Origin: Deltaproteobacteria bacterium UBA6106
GTDB lineage: Bacteria; Desulfobacterota; Syntrophorhabdia; Syntrophorhabdales; Syntrophorhabdaceae
DNA: 32,746 nt
Reading direction: 5' to 3'
Assembly: GCA_002428485.1 (NCBI GenBank)
Contig: DIWM01000037.1
Location: forward strand, 1 to 32,746
The notes under the pieces are model-generated. The model was not told the DNA's origin. It saw nothing but the letters and a program-made list of their open reading frames with translations, and did not search any database. The stretch's first letter is position 1; each line of letters begins with the position of its first letter. A program made the position numbers and the translations under genes. This document shows positions 24,799 to 32,640 of the stretch, piece by piece.

Positions 24799-25641
24799 AT
24801 GAAACTTACGGAAAATATTCATTTGCTGAGATTGGATTTTAAGATAAATCTGAATTCATATAAAATAATCGAAAGGTTTGTAAACTGCATAATCGTTTTC
24901 GGAAAAAAGATAACCCTGATAGACACGGGCACAAAAGACAGCGCAGCCAATATATTCGACTACATAAATAAAAACGGTCGGGATATCGCTGAGATAGAAA
25001 CAATAATTCTGTCCCACTCCCACCCCGATCACATAGGTTCTGCCGCTGAAATTCAAAAGACAACAGGATGCCGGATTTTAGCACATAAAAATGAGCGAAG
25101 CTGGATAGAGAACATTGAAGCTCAGATGAACGAGCGGCCTGTCCCGGGTTTTTTAGATATTGCGGATAGGTCCGTGAGAATAGATAAATTATTAGACCAT
25201 GGTCAGGTGATCGAAGCAGATGAAAACGTCAGCTTGAAAATCATTCATTCGCCCGGCCATTCCAAAGGTTCCATAAACATCTTGTTCCCCGAAGACAGGA
25301 TATTATTCACTGCCGACTCAATCCCTGTAAAAAATGATATCCCCGTTTATGATAATTTCTATGATCTGATGAACTCTTTGCATTGTATAAGAACAAATCC
25401 GGACTATGCCATCCTGCTGACCTCCTGGACTCCGCCACTTACTGACCGGGAAGAAATAGAAAAGTTTTTCAATGAAAGCGAAGGTTATCTGAAGGCATTG
25501 GATGAAACGGTGAAAAGCATTTATATCGGAGAAGAGTCTGAGGCACTGGAATTTTGCAAAAAAGTGATACTAACATTGGGTTTGCCTGATTTTTATGTAA
25601 ATCCTGTTGTTGACAAAGCGTTTAAGGGACATAGAAGATGA
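24799..25641 (+). CDS. Metallo-beta-lactamase-fold hydrolase
   Basis: 280 residues, start preceded by GGGAG. The metal motif HSHPDH (with LIDTG before it), the later SPGHSKGS histidine and the FTADS aspartate form the binuclear site of the MBL superfamily, close to glyoxalase II and lactonase-type members. It lacks a signal peptide. The stop overlaps the start of the PanE-like gene by 4 bp, so the two are cotranslated. The substrate is not evident; a thioester or lactone made or used by the partner dehydrogenase is a reasonable guess. The local AT content is higher than in the flanking genes, which may mean transfer. Confidence 0.85.
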   Translation: MKLTENIHLLRLDFKINLNSYKIIERFVNCIIVFGKKITLIDTGTKDSAANIFDYINKNGRDIAEIETIILSHSHPDHIGSAAEIQKTTGCRILAHKNERSWIENIEAQMNERPVPGFLDIADRSVRIDKLLDHGQVIEADENVSLKIIHSPGHSKGSINILFPEDRILFTADSIPVKNDIPVYDNFYDLMNSLHCIRTNPDYAILLTSWTPPLTDREEIEKFFNESEGYLKALDETVKSIYIGEESEALEFCKKVILTLGLPDFYVNPVVDKAFKGHRR

Positions 25642-26576
25642 ATATTGGGATTATTGGCGTAGGAGGCGTTGGAGGGTATTTTGGGGGAAAGATATGCAAA
25701 CTTGTTTCCCGGAAAGATGCCGATATCTTTTTTGTAGCAAGGGGCAGGCATTTAGATGCAATCAGGAAGAACGGTCTTTATGTCAGTACAGCAACAGAAG
25801 GGGAATGGGTTTGCAACCCGACATTAGCCACTGATCGCATTGAAGAACTGCCGGTTCTCGATATCTGCCTGTTGTGCGTCAAATCCTATGACCTTAAGGA
25901 TGCTGTCTCCCGTCTTGGCGATAACGTTTCATCGTCTACCCTGATAGTCCCTTTGCTGAACGGCATCGATATCTATGAAAGGATAAGAGAGGATCTTCGG
26001 GCCGCCCAGGTCTTGCCGTCTTGCGTCTACGTGGGGACTCACATTGAAACCTATGGGAAGGTAGCTCAAAAAGGCGGTGCATGCAAAATTATTCTTGGCA
26101 AGGACCCGCGCGCGCGCGGCTCGGCCCCGAAGCCGGTCTTCGATATTTTCAGCACCAGCAGGATCAAGTATGAATGGTTTGAGGATGTCTATCCGGAAAT
26201 ATGGGGAAAGTTCGTCTTTATTGCAGCCTTCGGTCTCGTAACGGCCGGCTTTGATAAGACAATAGGGCAGGTTATGGAATCGGGCACCCTGAGCGATTAT
26301 GTCCTTTCTGTGATGGAAGAGGTCGTTCAACTCGCCGGGAAGACAGGGGTCGTGTTGCCCGGAACAATCGTTGCCGACTCCTACCAAAAAGGCAGCAGCT
26401 TCTCCTATGAGACAAAAACATCCTTCCAGCGCGACGTTGAATCTACCGATAAACCGGATGAGCGCGATCTGTTCGGGGGCACCATCCTCCGTCTCGGCAA
26501 ACGATTGGAGGTCGATACCCCTTCTACAAAGGAATTGTGGGATCTTCTCAACCGCCGCAAACCGTTTAGGGGATAA
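25638..26576 (+). CDS. ApbA/PanE-family 2-dehydropantoate reductase-like protein
   Basis: 312-residue NADPH-dependent reductase of the ketopantoate reductase family. The Rossmann motif GVGGVGGYFGGK opens the protein, followed by VARGRHLDAI, CVKSYDL, LLNGID and the family's helical C-terminal domain, in which TSFQRDVESTDKPDERDLFGG matches the SSMxxDxxxGrxtEid...G-type motif. Residues WGKFVFIAAF contain the catalytic-region lysine. It could make pantoate for CoA, but pairing with an MBL-fold hydrolase and no other pan gene suggests a paralogue acting on a related 2-oxo acid. Confidence 0.85.
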   Translation: MNIGIIGVGGVGGYFGGKICKLVSRKDADIFFVARGRHLDAIRKNGLYVSTATEGEWVCNPTLATDRIEELPVLDICLLCVKSYDLKDAVSRLGDNVSSSTLIVPLLNGIDIYERIREDLRAAQVLPSCVYVGTHIETYGKVAQKGGACKIILGKDPRARGSAPKPVFDIFSTSRIKYEWFEDVYPEIWGKFVFIAAFGLVTAGFDKTIGQVMESGTLSDYVLSVMEEVVQLAGKTGVVLPGTIVADSYQKGSSFSYETKTSFQRDVESTDKPDERDLFGGTILRLGKRLEVDTPSTKELWDLLNRRKPFRG

Positions 26577-26750
26577 AGGTGTGAATCGGGCATGAACATT
26601 ATCATACGCAATAAGACCGAATGCGGACGTTGAAGCAATATCGGGGACCACACAGCAAATGGCTCATAAGATGCCTGGGTTGATATTCAAAGCCGGTTCC
26701 CGGTCATGCCTATATTATCCATAAGATATGGAATGAAAAGGAGGTTGCCT

Positions 26751-27029
26751 GTGAACAACAAAGAGCACATTGACCTGCTGGAAAAGCTATCCGCTGTTCT
26801 TATCCGCTGTTTTTTTCTGTCTTTGGCGCTTCTATGCATCTGGCTCATTTTCTTTTTGATTGGTGGAAGCGCTGGCTACAGCCTCCATTCGCAGTGGTTC
26901 GAGCTGAGCAGGCACGACTATGACGTATTGAACTATTCCGGGATAGCATTCACCAAGATCTGCGCCATAGTCTTTTTCCTGTTTCCCTATATTGCGGTCA
27001 GGCTGGTGCTGCGGAGAGGGAAGGCATGA
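26751..27029 (+). CDS. Small two-helix membrane protein, DUF6868-like
   Basis: 92 residues starting at GTG 26751, which has AAGGAGG seven bases upstream; the longer frame opening at 26706 reads through that ribosome site. Two membrane helices: LIRCFFLSLALLCIWLIFFL and TKICAIVFFLFPYIAVRLV. Between them, YSLHSQWFELSRHDYDVLNY and the following SGIAF match the short family I know as DUF6868, with the H-x-x-W-F-x-L-S pattern. Function unknown. Stands alone between the panE-like gene and repeat sequence. Confidence 0.75.
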   Translation: MNNKEHIDLLEKLSAVLIRCFFLSLALLCIWLIFFLIGGSAGYSLHSQWFELSRHDYDVLNYSGIAFTKICAIVFFLFPYIAVRLVLRRGKA

Positions 27030-27055
27030 AGCCGGATACTTGATACTTGATGCCG

Positions 27056-27240
27056 GATACTTGAACAATATCGAATTTCGAAGCACGAAGCACTAAACAA
27101 TATCAAATGCCCGAAACAGATGCATGTTTCTTACGTTTTGAATTTTGAACATTTGAATCCTGATGATTCCCCGCAGCTTGCTGCGGGGCAGTTCATTTTG
27201 TTTAGTGCTTCGACATTAGTGCTTAGGATTTCGCCTTACA
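27056..27240. repeat. Dispersed AT-rich inverted repeat, family 2, copy 2, with a family 1 insertion
   Basis: CGAAGCACGAAGCACTAAAC on the left pairs with TTTAGTGCTTCG and TTAGTGCTTAGG on the right, and AACAATATC blocks are shared with copy 1. A partial family 1 element lies inside its right arm (27156-27200). It sits directly after the DUF6868 gene. Confidence 0.75.
27156..27200 (-). repeat. Family 1 repeat, partial copy D nested in family 2
   Basis: ATGATTCCCCGCAGCTTGCT followed by GCGGGGCAGTTCATTTT, that is one perfect CCCCGCAGC/GCTGCGGGG hairpin with the family's flanking bases, lacking the TATCAGAGGATAG and CCCTCTCCC parts. Confidence 0.75.
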
Positions 27241-27302
27241 TTCCTATATACGCTATACTGTCGGCTGATCGCTTATAGCCGGGTGCAGCCTCTTGCATTG
27301 TG

Positions 27303-27311
27303 TGCTATAAT
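27303..27311 (+). promoter_or_regulatory. Extended -10 promoter element
   Basis: TGCTATAAT: a perfect TATAAT (27306-27311) with TG one base upstream. Transcription would begin near 27318, exactly where the structured element below begins. No good -35 is visible. Confidence 0.45.
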
Positions 27312-27318
27312 TATATAT

Positions 27319-27416
27319 ATCCTGAAGGCTGGTGAGGTTACCATATGTTCCCGATTTGGCAGTCTTCGGGACCCATCTCTGGCGTGTCCAGAGTAAACCT
27401 CGCCAGGCTTCGGGAT
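27319..27416 (+). ncRNA. Structured three-way-junction element of unknown identity
   Basis: A 21-bp closing stem (27319-27339 with 27396-27416) has 20 pairs, including two G-T wobbles, and one G-G mismatch. Inside are two more hairpins: CCCGA/TCGGG (27350-27354 with 27366-27370, 11-base loop) and CTCTGG/CCAGAG (27377-27382 with 27388-27393, loop CGTGT). The fold starts at the predicted start site of the extended -10 promoter. It does not match any riboswitch or ribozyme consensus I can recall. It could be a small RNA, a cis-regulatory RNA or a short transposon-like inverted repeat. Confidence 0.45.
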
Positions 27417-27633
27417 AATTTCTGCAAACATCGTCATACAACCGTTATGTCCCAAATAGCCAATTAACATCTAAACAATTGCCGTATCGCCAGATATGCT
27501 CTCGCTGGAAACTTGACCCGGGTGCATCCCGCAGGACATCACAATGAAAGATACGGATCAATGAAAGGGGGGCGCTCGCGTAAGCCAGAGAAGTTGCCAT
27601 CGTCCCTTGCTGTATTCGGAAAGGGAATAAGGT
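27417..27633. other. Intergenic stretch before spoIID
   Basis: I see no gene here. With the repeat and RNA-like element before it, the gap from 27030 to 27690 is noncoding. Short frames on both strands lack ribosome sites and family features. Confidence 0.6.
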
Positions 27634-27662
27634 TTGACAGGCTCATGTTTTCCCGTTATCAT
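27634..27662 (+). promoter_or_regulatory. Sigma70-like promoter of the spoIID operon
   Basis: TTGACA (27634-27639), 17-base spacer and TATCAT (27657-27662; 5/6). The start point would be near 27669, about 22 nt before the ATG at 27691, which supports that start and excludes the longer frame. Confidence 0.7.
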
Positions 27663-27690
27663 CTTTTGCAAGATAGTTCCGGGCAAAAAG

Positions 27691-29022
27691 ATGAACAAAG
27701 AACCAATGATAACCGTGGGCATCATGGACCGGCAGGTCGAGGTTTCAGGCATCCTGAACGGCAATTTTCATGTTGTTGGTTTCGGCGACCTGTCCGGCAG
27801 CTTCTCTGCGAGCGCATCGGACGGCGTTATCGCCCTCAAGGGCACTGATGGCCGCGGTGTAGCCCGCTCCCCGTCTGTCAGGCTGACGCCGCACAGCGGT
27901 TCTACATTCACGCTTTTCCATGTGATTATAGGCATCAGCTTCCACTGGGAAAGAACCGAGGATCAGACCTTTCGCGGAGATCTTGTTCTCCGGTCCCGCG
28001 ATGATGGAACGATAGCCGTCATCAACGAGATCCACCTGGAAGACTATCTGAAAAGCGTCATCTCTTCTGAAATGAATGCTGCTGCGCCCCTTGAGTTTCT
28101 GAAGACCCATGCGATCATGTCTCGAAGCTGGCTCCTTTCCGTCCTCGGCCGGAAAAAAGAAAATAAAGAAACACTCACGGCAGCGACAAAACTCACCGAA
28201 AACGGCGACGAGCTTGTGCGCTGGTATGAACAGGAAGACCACGACATATACGACGTTTGTGCCGATGACCATTGTCAGCGCTACCAGGGTATCACAAAGA
28301 TCCTTTCCGGAAATGCAGAAGCGGCTGTCCGGGAAACCTCCGGGACTGTGATCATGTATCAAAACGAGATATGCGATGCCCGTTATTATAAGGCATGCGG
28401 CGGGATGACTGAGAACTTCGGCGCCGCATGGGAAAACAAACATGTCCCTTACCTCGTCAGCATCACAGACGCGCCGTCACAATACAGCCCCGTGAGGACA
28501 GAGGAAGATGCCTTCGCTTGGATCTTCTCGAAGCCTGAGGCGTATTGCAACACAGGCGATATGGACCTTCTGGCAAAGATCCTTCCTGATTTTGACCGTG
28601 AGACACATGATTTCTTCCGGTGGAAGGTCGAATATGCCCGCGAGGAACTGGAAGGGATCCTGCTGGAAAGGTCGGGCATTGATTTCGGAACACTGAAAGA
28701 GATCAGGCCTCTTCAGCGAGGCCCTTCGGGGCGGATCTTCCGCCTGCAGATCATCGGCTCTAAAAGGACTATGACCGTTGGGAAAGAGCTCGAGATAAGG
28801 CGCTGGCTTTCCAGGAGCCACTTATACAGCAGCGCCTTTGTTGTAACGACAAAACAGGGCGCCTGCGGGGAAGTTAAACGGTTCATCTTCCACGGCGCAG
28901 GCTGGGGACATGGCGTAGGGCTCTGTCAGATCGGAGCTGCCGTCATGGCAACCAAGGGCTTCAAAGCAGAAAAAATACTGGCACACTATTTCCCTGGCAC
29001 GGAACTAAAGAAGGTGTATTGA
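27691..29022 (+). CDS. SpoIID/LytB-domain protein
   Basis: 443 residues from the ATG at 27691 (MNKEPMITVGIM). SpoIID-type proteins are lytic transglycosylases cutting peptidoglycan strands that lack peptides. The amidase-enhancer domain is seen in NEIHLEDYLKSVISSEMNAA, where the Glu of SEM is the catalytic acid, then PLEFLKTHAIMSRSW and the C-terminal GAGWGHGVGLCQIGAA. Unusually there is no signal peptide or N-terminal membrane helix, and the promoter position rules out an extended N-terminus. It overlaps the nucleotidyltransferase gene by 4 bp. A cytoplasmic role on sugar chains or precursors is inferred. Confidence 0.85.
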   Translation: MNKEPMITVGIMDRQVEVSGILNGNFHVVGFGDLSGSFSASASDGVIALKGTDGRGVARSPSVRLTPHSGSTFTLFHVIIGISFHWERTEDQTFRGDLVLRSRDDGTIAVINEIHLEDYLKSVISSEMNAAAPLEFLKTHAIMSRSWLLSVLGRKKENKETLTAATKLTENGDELVRWYEQEDHDIYDVCADDHCQRYQGITKILSGNAEAAVRETSGTVIMYQNEICDARYYKACGGMTENFGAAWENKHVPYLVSITDAPSQYSPVRTEEDAFAWIFSKPEAYCNTGDMDLLAKILPDFDRETHDFFRWKVEYAREELEGILLERSGIDFGTLKEIRPLQRGPSGRIFRLQIIGSKRTMTVGKELEIRRWLSRSHLYSSAFVVTTKQGACGEVKRFIFHGAGWGHGVGLCQIGAAVMATKGFKAEKILAHYFPGTELKKVY

Positions 29023-29735
29023 TGGGGCGACGGTTTAAGACGGCATTCATCCTTGGTGCCGGGCTGGGCGTGAGGCTCCGCCCGCTGACCGATCGCTGCC
29101 CGAAACCGCTCCTGCCTGTAGGCGGGCGGCCTGTTATCACCTATGCCATGGACCATCTCATCGAAGCAGGTGTCGATCGCTTCATTGTCAATACCCATCA
29201 CATACCGGAGTCCTACGCGCAGCAATTTCCCGGCAGGCAATGGCGCGGTGTGCCCATCATCTTCCGTCATGAGCCGGTGCTTCTGGAGACAGCCGGCGGC
29301 CTCAAGAACATTGAAGACCTTCTTGACGAGGATGAAGCGATCATCTGCTACAACGGTGACGTGATCACAGACTTTCCTTTACAGAAACTGATCAACGATC
29401 ATGAGGCAGCGCGACCCGACGTCACTGTGGCGCTTCGGAGCAGAGGCCCCCTCCTCAACGTGAACATCGATGAACGTGGCGAGGTCTGCGATCTCCGCCA
29501 TAGCCTCGGCAACCCGGGTAAGCAAAGCTGCCTTTTTACCGGCATCTATACTGTGGAAAAATCATTTCTCCGGTTCATTGAGGCCAACAAGATCATATCG
29601 GTGATCCCCGTATTCTTAAGAAGGATCACTGAAAAACCGGGATCAATCCGTGGGGTCATCATTGACGAAGGCGGGTGGAACGACATCGGCTCTATTGATG
29701 AATACGAAAAGACAAGGTCTGGCATGGAGAAGTAA
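29019..29735 (+). CDS. Sugar-1-phosphate nucleotidyltransferase (MurU/RmlA-like)
   Basis: 238 residues, NTP-transferase family. The pyrophosphorylase signature GAGLGVRLRPLTDRCPKPLL is followed by VGGRPVITYAM. A metal-binding Asp lies in YNGDVITDF and another in DEGGWNDIGS. The size fits MurU-type MurNAc-1-phosphate uridylyltransferases more than the longer GlmU or glucose-1-phosphate enzymes. It is joined by a shared base (ATGA/TAATG overlaps) to an APH-type kinase downstream, the same pairing as AmgK-MurU of peptidoglycan recycling. The sugar is not proven. Confidence 0.85.
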   Translation: MMGRRFKTAFILGAGLGVRLRPLTDRCPKPLLPVGGRPVITYAMDHLIEAGVDRFIVNTHHIPESYAQQFPGRQWRGVPIIFRHEPVLLETAGGLKNIEDLLDEDEAIICYNGDVITDFPLQKLINDHEAARPDVTVALRSRGPLLNVNIDERGEVCDLRHSLGNPGKQSCLFTGIYTVEKSFLRFIEANKIISVIPVFLRRITEKPGSIRGVIIDEGGWNDIGSIDEYEKTRSGMEK

Positions 29736-30742
29736 TGAGCGTTCACGAAGAGATGATCAGGTTTGCCCGTGAGGTCTTCGAATTTTCAGATGACTTTCCC
29801 ATGAAGATTATTCCACTGGCGGGGAGAGGCTCTGACAGGGATTTTTTCAGACTGCACTGGGGATACGCGGATTCGGTCATTCTTATCCATTACGATCCGA
29901 AACGCATAGAGAATACCTACTATGGGGACATTGCTGTCTTTCTCTGTGATAGCCGGGTTTCTATTCCCAAGCTCTTCGGTCACGATCCGGACCGCTGTTT
30001 TCTGTTGATGGAAGATATAGGGGAACGGGACCTCTGGTCTTTCAAAGACGCTCCCTGGGAAATAAGACGGACCCTTTATCAGAAGACCCTTGTAATCGTT
30101 CACAACCTTCACTCATTCCCTGCACAAGTTTTTCCTTCCGGCCAGATAAGGCTCATGGAGGGCTTTGGCCCTGATCTGTACCGCTGGGAGCGGGATTACT
30201 TCAGAGAACATTTTCTACGGGATGTATGCGGGGTAAAGCCCGGTCCTTCACAGGAAAAAGGGCTCGAAGCAGAGCTTTCTGCCCTTGCAGAGAGGCTTTG
30301 CGGAACAGTACCTTGCCTCGTCCACCGCGACCTTCAATCCCAGAACGTTATGATCCGCAATGGAGAGCCTTTTCTCATCGACTTTCAGGGAATGCGCTTC
30401 GGGAGCCCCTTTTATGACCTCGGCTCACTGCTTTGCGACCCCTATGCAAACCTTTCCGAGGGGGAGGCGAAAGAACTCCTTGCCTTCTATTACGTTCTTG
30501 TGAGGCGGGACCTCGATTGGGACGCCTTTCAAATCCACTTCTGGGAGGCCTCAGCCCAGCGACTCATGCAGGCCCTCGGCGCCTTTGCATTTTTAGGTCT
30601 TACCAGGGGATTGAAGGCATTTCTCGGCCACATCCCTGCCGGGCTCCGCAATCTCCATCGCGCGGCGTCGCACGTATCGTCCCTTCCCCGCCTCCTGGAG
30701 CTCACAGAGGTATGCCAGGAGAAAATAGCTCACGGTTCATAG
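29735..30742 (+). CDS. Aminoglycoside-phosphotransferase-fold sugar kinase (AmgK-like)
   Basis: 335 residues. The APH fold is evident: RGSDRDFFRL as nucleotide loop, LMEDIGERDL hinge, catalytic loop VHRDLQSQNVMI and metal-binding IDFQGMRFGSPFYDL. It likely phosphorylates an amino sugar at the anomeric carbon (as AmgK does for MurNAc/GlcNAc), feeding the nucleotidyltransferase encoded just before it, whose stop codon it overlaps. Resistance kinases share the fold, but the operon argues for sugar metabolism. Last gene of the operon. Confidence 0.83.
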   Translation: MSVHEEMIRFAREVFEFSDDFPMKIIPLAGRGSDRDFFRLHWGYADSVILIHYDPKRIENTYYGDIAVFLCDSRVSIPKLFGHDPDRCFLLMEDIGERDLWSFKDAPWEIRRTLYQKTLVIVHNLHSFPAQVFPSGQIRLMEGFGPDLYRWERDYFREHFLRDVCGVKPGPSQEKGLEAELSALAERLCGTVPCLVHRDLQSQNVMIRNGEPFLIDFQGMRFGSPFYDLGSLLCDPYANLSEGEAKELLAFYYVLVRRDLDWDAFQIHFWEASAQRLMQALGAFAFLGLTRGLKAFLGHIPAGLRNLHRAASHVSSLPRLLELTEVCQEKIAHGS

Positions 30743-30925
30743 CTCATAGCACAACACCCGTAAGGCGTGAGTCGTAAGGCGTCAGGGGATGAACCTTGTG
30801 AACTGCTTATTTATCGTATATCGGGATTAAAACGGTGTGACCTCAGAGGATAGTTGGAATATACAGGGAATAAGGCGAAAGAAAGGTCTTTACTTTTTAC
30901 CTTTCACCTTTTACTTTTCACAGCA
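30743..30925. repeat. Short degenerate repeats between convergent genes
   Basis: CGTAAGGCGT occurs twice (30759-30768, 30773-30782). A pyrimidine-rich tract at 30888-30921 repeats units like TTTTAC, CTTTCAC and TTTTCAC. No gene or clear terminator hairpin is seen. Confidence 0.5.
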
Positions 30926-31705
30926 TTATCGGGATATCCGCTCTGCAGCGATAATGGCTGCACCTAAAGCGGCTGTGATCTGCGGCTCATCGGCAACGAG
31001 GACGTCGGTAGATAGCTCGGCCCCTATAGTTCTTACAAGCCCCATATCCTTCGCACCGCCGCCGGTGATGGCGCATCTTTCTTCGAGCCCTATACGCGTA
31101 ACGAGAGTTACGATCTTTGACGCCATGGCATTATGTATTCCCGCAAGGATATCAGCGGGGAGCGCTCCTTCAGAGATTCGGGAAACAGCTTCGGACTCGG
31201 CAAAAACTGCGCAGCCTGTAGTAAATTCGATCGGCTTCGTGGCGGTAAGCGACAATGCGCTTATCTCTTCTAAGCCAATATTGAGGATGCGGGCAATGAT
31301 CTGGAGAAACTTTCCGCTCCCCCCTGCACATTTCTCATTCATGATAAATGATGTTACCTTTCCTTCATCGTTGACCCGTATCACCCTGCTAAACTGGGAG
31401 CCAATATCGATGAGCGTCCGTACTGCGGGGAAGATGTGCTGAATACCGGCACCGTTGCAAGAGATATCCGTCACTGTCTCGTCGGCAAAATCGACCATCC
31501 CCGCGCCGTATCCGGTAGCCACCGTATAGCGGATATCGCTTTGGGAAAGATTCATCTTCTGAAGGGCCCTTTCTGAAACTGCCCTTGCCGTATCTTTGTA
31601 GTTTCCTCCCGAGGGCATCACGGCATGAGATTTAACCATCCCGCCTTCACACACTACCGCTTTTGAGTAGCCTGAACCCAAGTCTATACCAAGCACAAAA
31701 GCCAT
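30926..31705 (-). CDS. BadF/BadG-type activator ATPase (second cluster)
   Basis: About 259 residues from MAFVLGIDLGSG; an ATG at 31741, abutting the upstream stop, would add 12 residues not usual in the family. Phosphate loops GIDLGSGYSKA and DIGSQFSRV (Q/S changes from the usual DIGGQDSK), cluster cysteines in NEKCAGGSGKFL and GCAVFAESEA, and the adenosine motif ITGGGAKD. Such ATPases drive electrons into 2-hydroxyacyl-CoA dehydratases or class I aroyl-CoA reductases. It pairs with the gene upstream, from which the two subunits differ as in BcrA/BcrD-type heterodimers. Confidence 0.85.
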   Translation of the reverse strand: MAFVLGIDLGSGYSKAVVCEGGMVKSHAVMPSGGNYKDTARAVSERALQKMNLSQSDIRYTVATGYGAGMVDFADETVTDISCNGAGIQHIFPAVRTLIDIGSQFSRVIRVNDEGKVTSFIMNEKCAGGSGKFLQIIARILNIGLEEISALSLTATKPIEFTTGCAVFAESEAVSRISEGALPADILAGIHNAMASKIVTLVTRIGLEERCAITGGGAKDMGLVRTIGAELSTDVLVADEPQITAALGAAIIAAERISR

Positions 31706-31741
31706 ATCATTTCCCACTCGCTTGACATAAATATACATCAT

Positions 31742-32590
31742 TCATGAGAACAGCTTCGCCTCCTGCAGGCCCTCTTTGCTTCTCGTGGGATTATATCCGT
31801 CAAGGATGGCCCTCTCACATTTTTCTTTGCCGAGCAATGCCGCACCCAGAGCGCCTGTAATAAGGGGTTCAGGCGGGACCAGGACAGGCGATCCAAACTT
31901 TGCCTCCAGCGCCTTCACGAGGCCGGTATTTTTCGCCCCGCCGCCGGTAATGGCAATATCCTTTTCTATTTGCAATTTTCTTACCAGTGAATATACCCGC
32001 GTCGCGATAGATTCATGTACACCCGCAATAAGGTTAGCCACAGGTTCACCATTGGCAAGCTGGTTGACCACCTCATGTTCGGCAAATACCGTACAGGTAC
32101 TGCTTATAGGTGTTGCCCTTGAAGCTTGCAGGGAAACCTCGCCAAGCTTGTCAAGCGCGACGCCGAGGGAATCAGCAATCACCTCAAGGAAACGGCCTGT
32201 TCCGGCGGCACATTTATCGTTCATGACAAAGTTTATCACCTTGCCGTCCTTGATCCTGATGCCTTTGCTGTCCTGCCCGCCTATGTCGATGATCGTTTTA
32301 ACCGTCGGGAGGAGACTATAGAGCCCCTTCGCGTGACAGGTTATCTCCGTAATTTGCCTGTCTGCAAAAGGGACGTTTATCCTTCCATATCCAGTCGCGA
32401 CGACGTACGAAAGTTCCTCAAATTTCAGATGGGCCTGGCTGAGGGCGTCTTCCATGACCTTATTCGCCAGTTTACGGTGCTCAGGCCCGGTCGGCCCTAT
32501 CAGTGCAGTTTCAATCCTATCACTGACGATGACCACTTTGGTCATGGTGGAGCCAATATCTACTCCAGCATAATATTTGATATCTCCCAT
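31742..32590 (-). CDS. BadF/BadG-type activator ATPase, canonical (second cluster)
   Basis: 282 residues with every family motif in standard form: AGVDIGSTMTKVV, ATGYGR, IIDIGGQDSKGI, NDKCAAGTGRFLE (C127), STCTVFAEHEVV (C166) and ITGGGAKNTG. It is closer to the HgdC/BzdQ archetype than the two ATPases near 10 kb. No dehydratase or reductase subunit lies in the window beside it. Upstream, after about 50 bp, comes a family 1 repeat at the window edge. The partner is either beyond the edge or one of the reductases in region 2. Confidence 0.88.
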   Translation of the reverse strand: MGDIKYYAGVDIGSTMTKVVIVSDRIETALIGPTGPEHRKLANKVMEDALSQAHLKFEELSYVVATGYGRINVPFADRQITEITCHAKGLYSLLPTVKTIIDIGGQDSKGIRIKDGKVINFVMNDKCAAGTGRFLEVIADSLGVALDKLGEVSLQASRATPISSTCTVFAEHEVVNQLANGEPVANLIAGVHESIATRVYSLVRKLQIEKDIAITGGGAKNTGLVKALEAKFGSPVLVPPEPLITGALGAALLGKEKCERAILDGYNPTRSKEGLQEAKLFS

Positions 32591-32640
32591 TGCAAATCTT
32601 CTTCTTGCCTCAGCCTGAATCTTAACCTAAGCCTGCCTTT

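Noticed and set aside
25929..26651. A 240-codon minus-strand open frame
   Set aside because: It is antisense to the PanE-like gene, which has clear motifs; the shadow has none.
27319..27416. Assignment of the three-way junction to a known riboswitch (purine, TPP, Moco, c-di-GMP) or a hammerhead ribozyme
   Set aside because: Conserved core bases of those families are not present, and the spoIID gene downstream has its own promoter.
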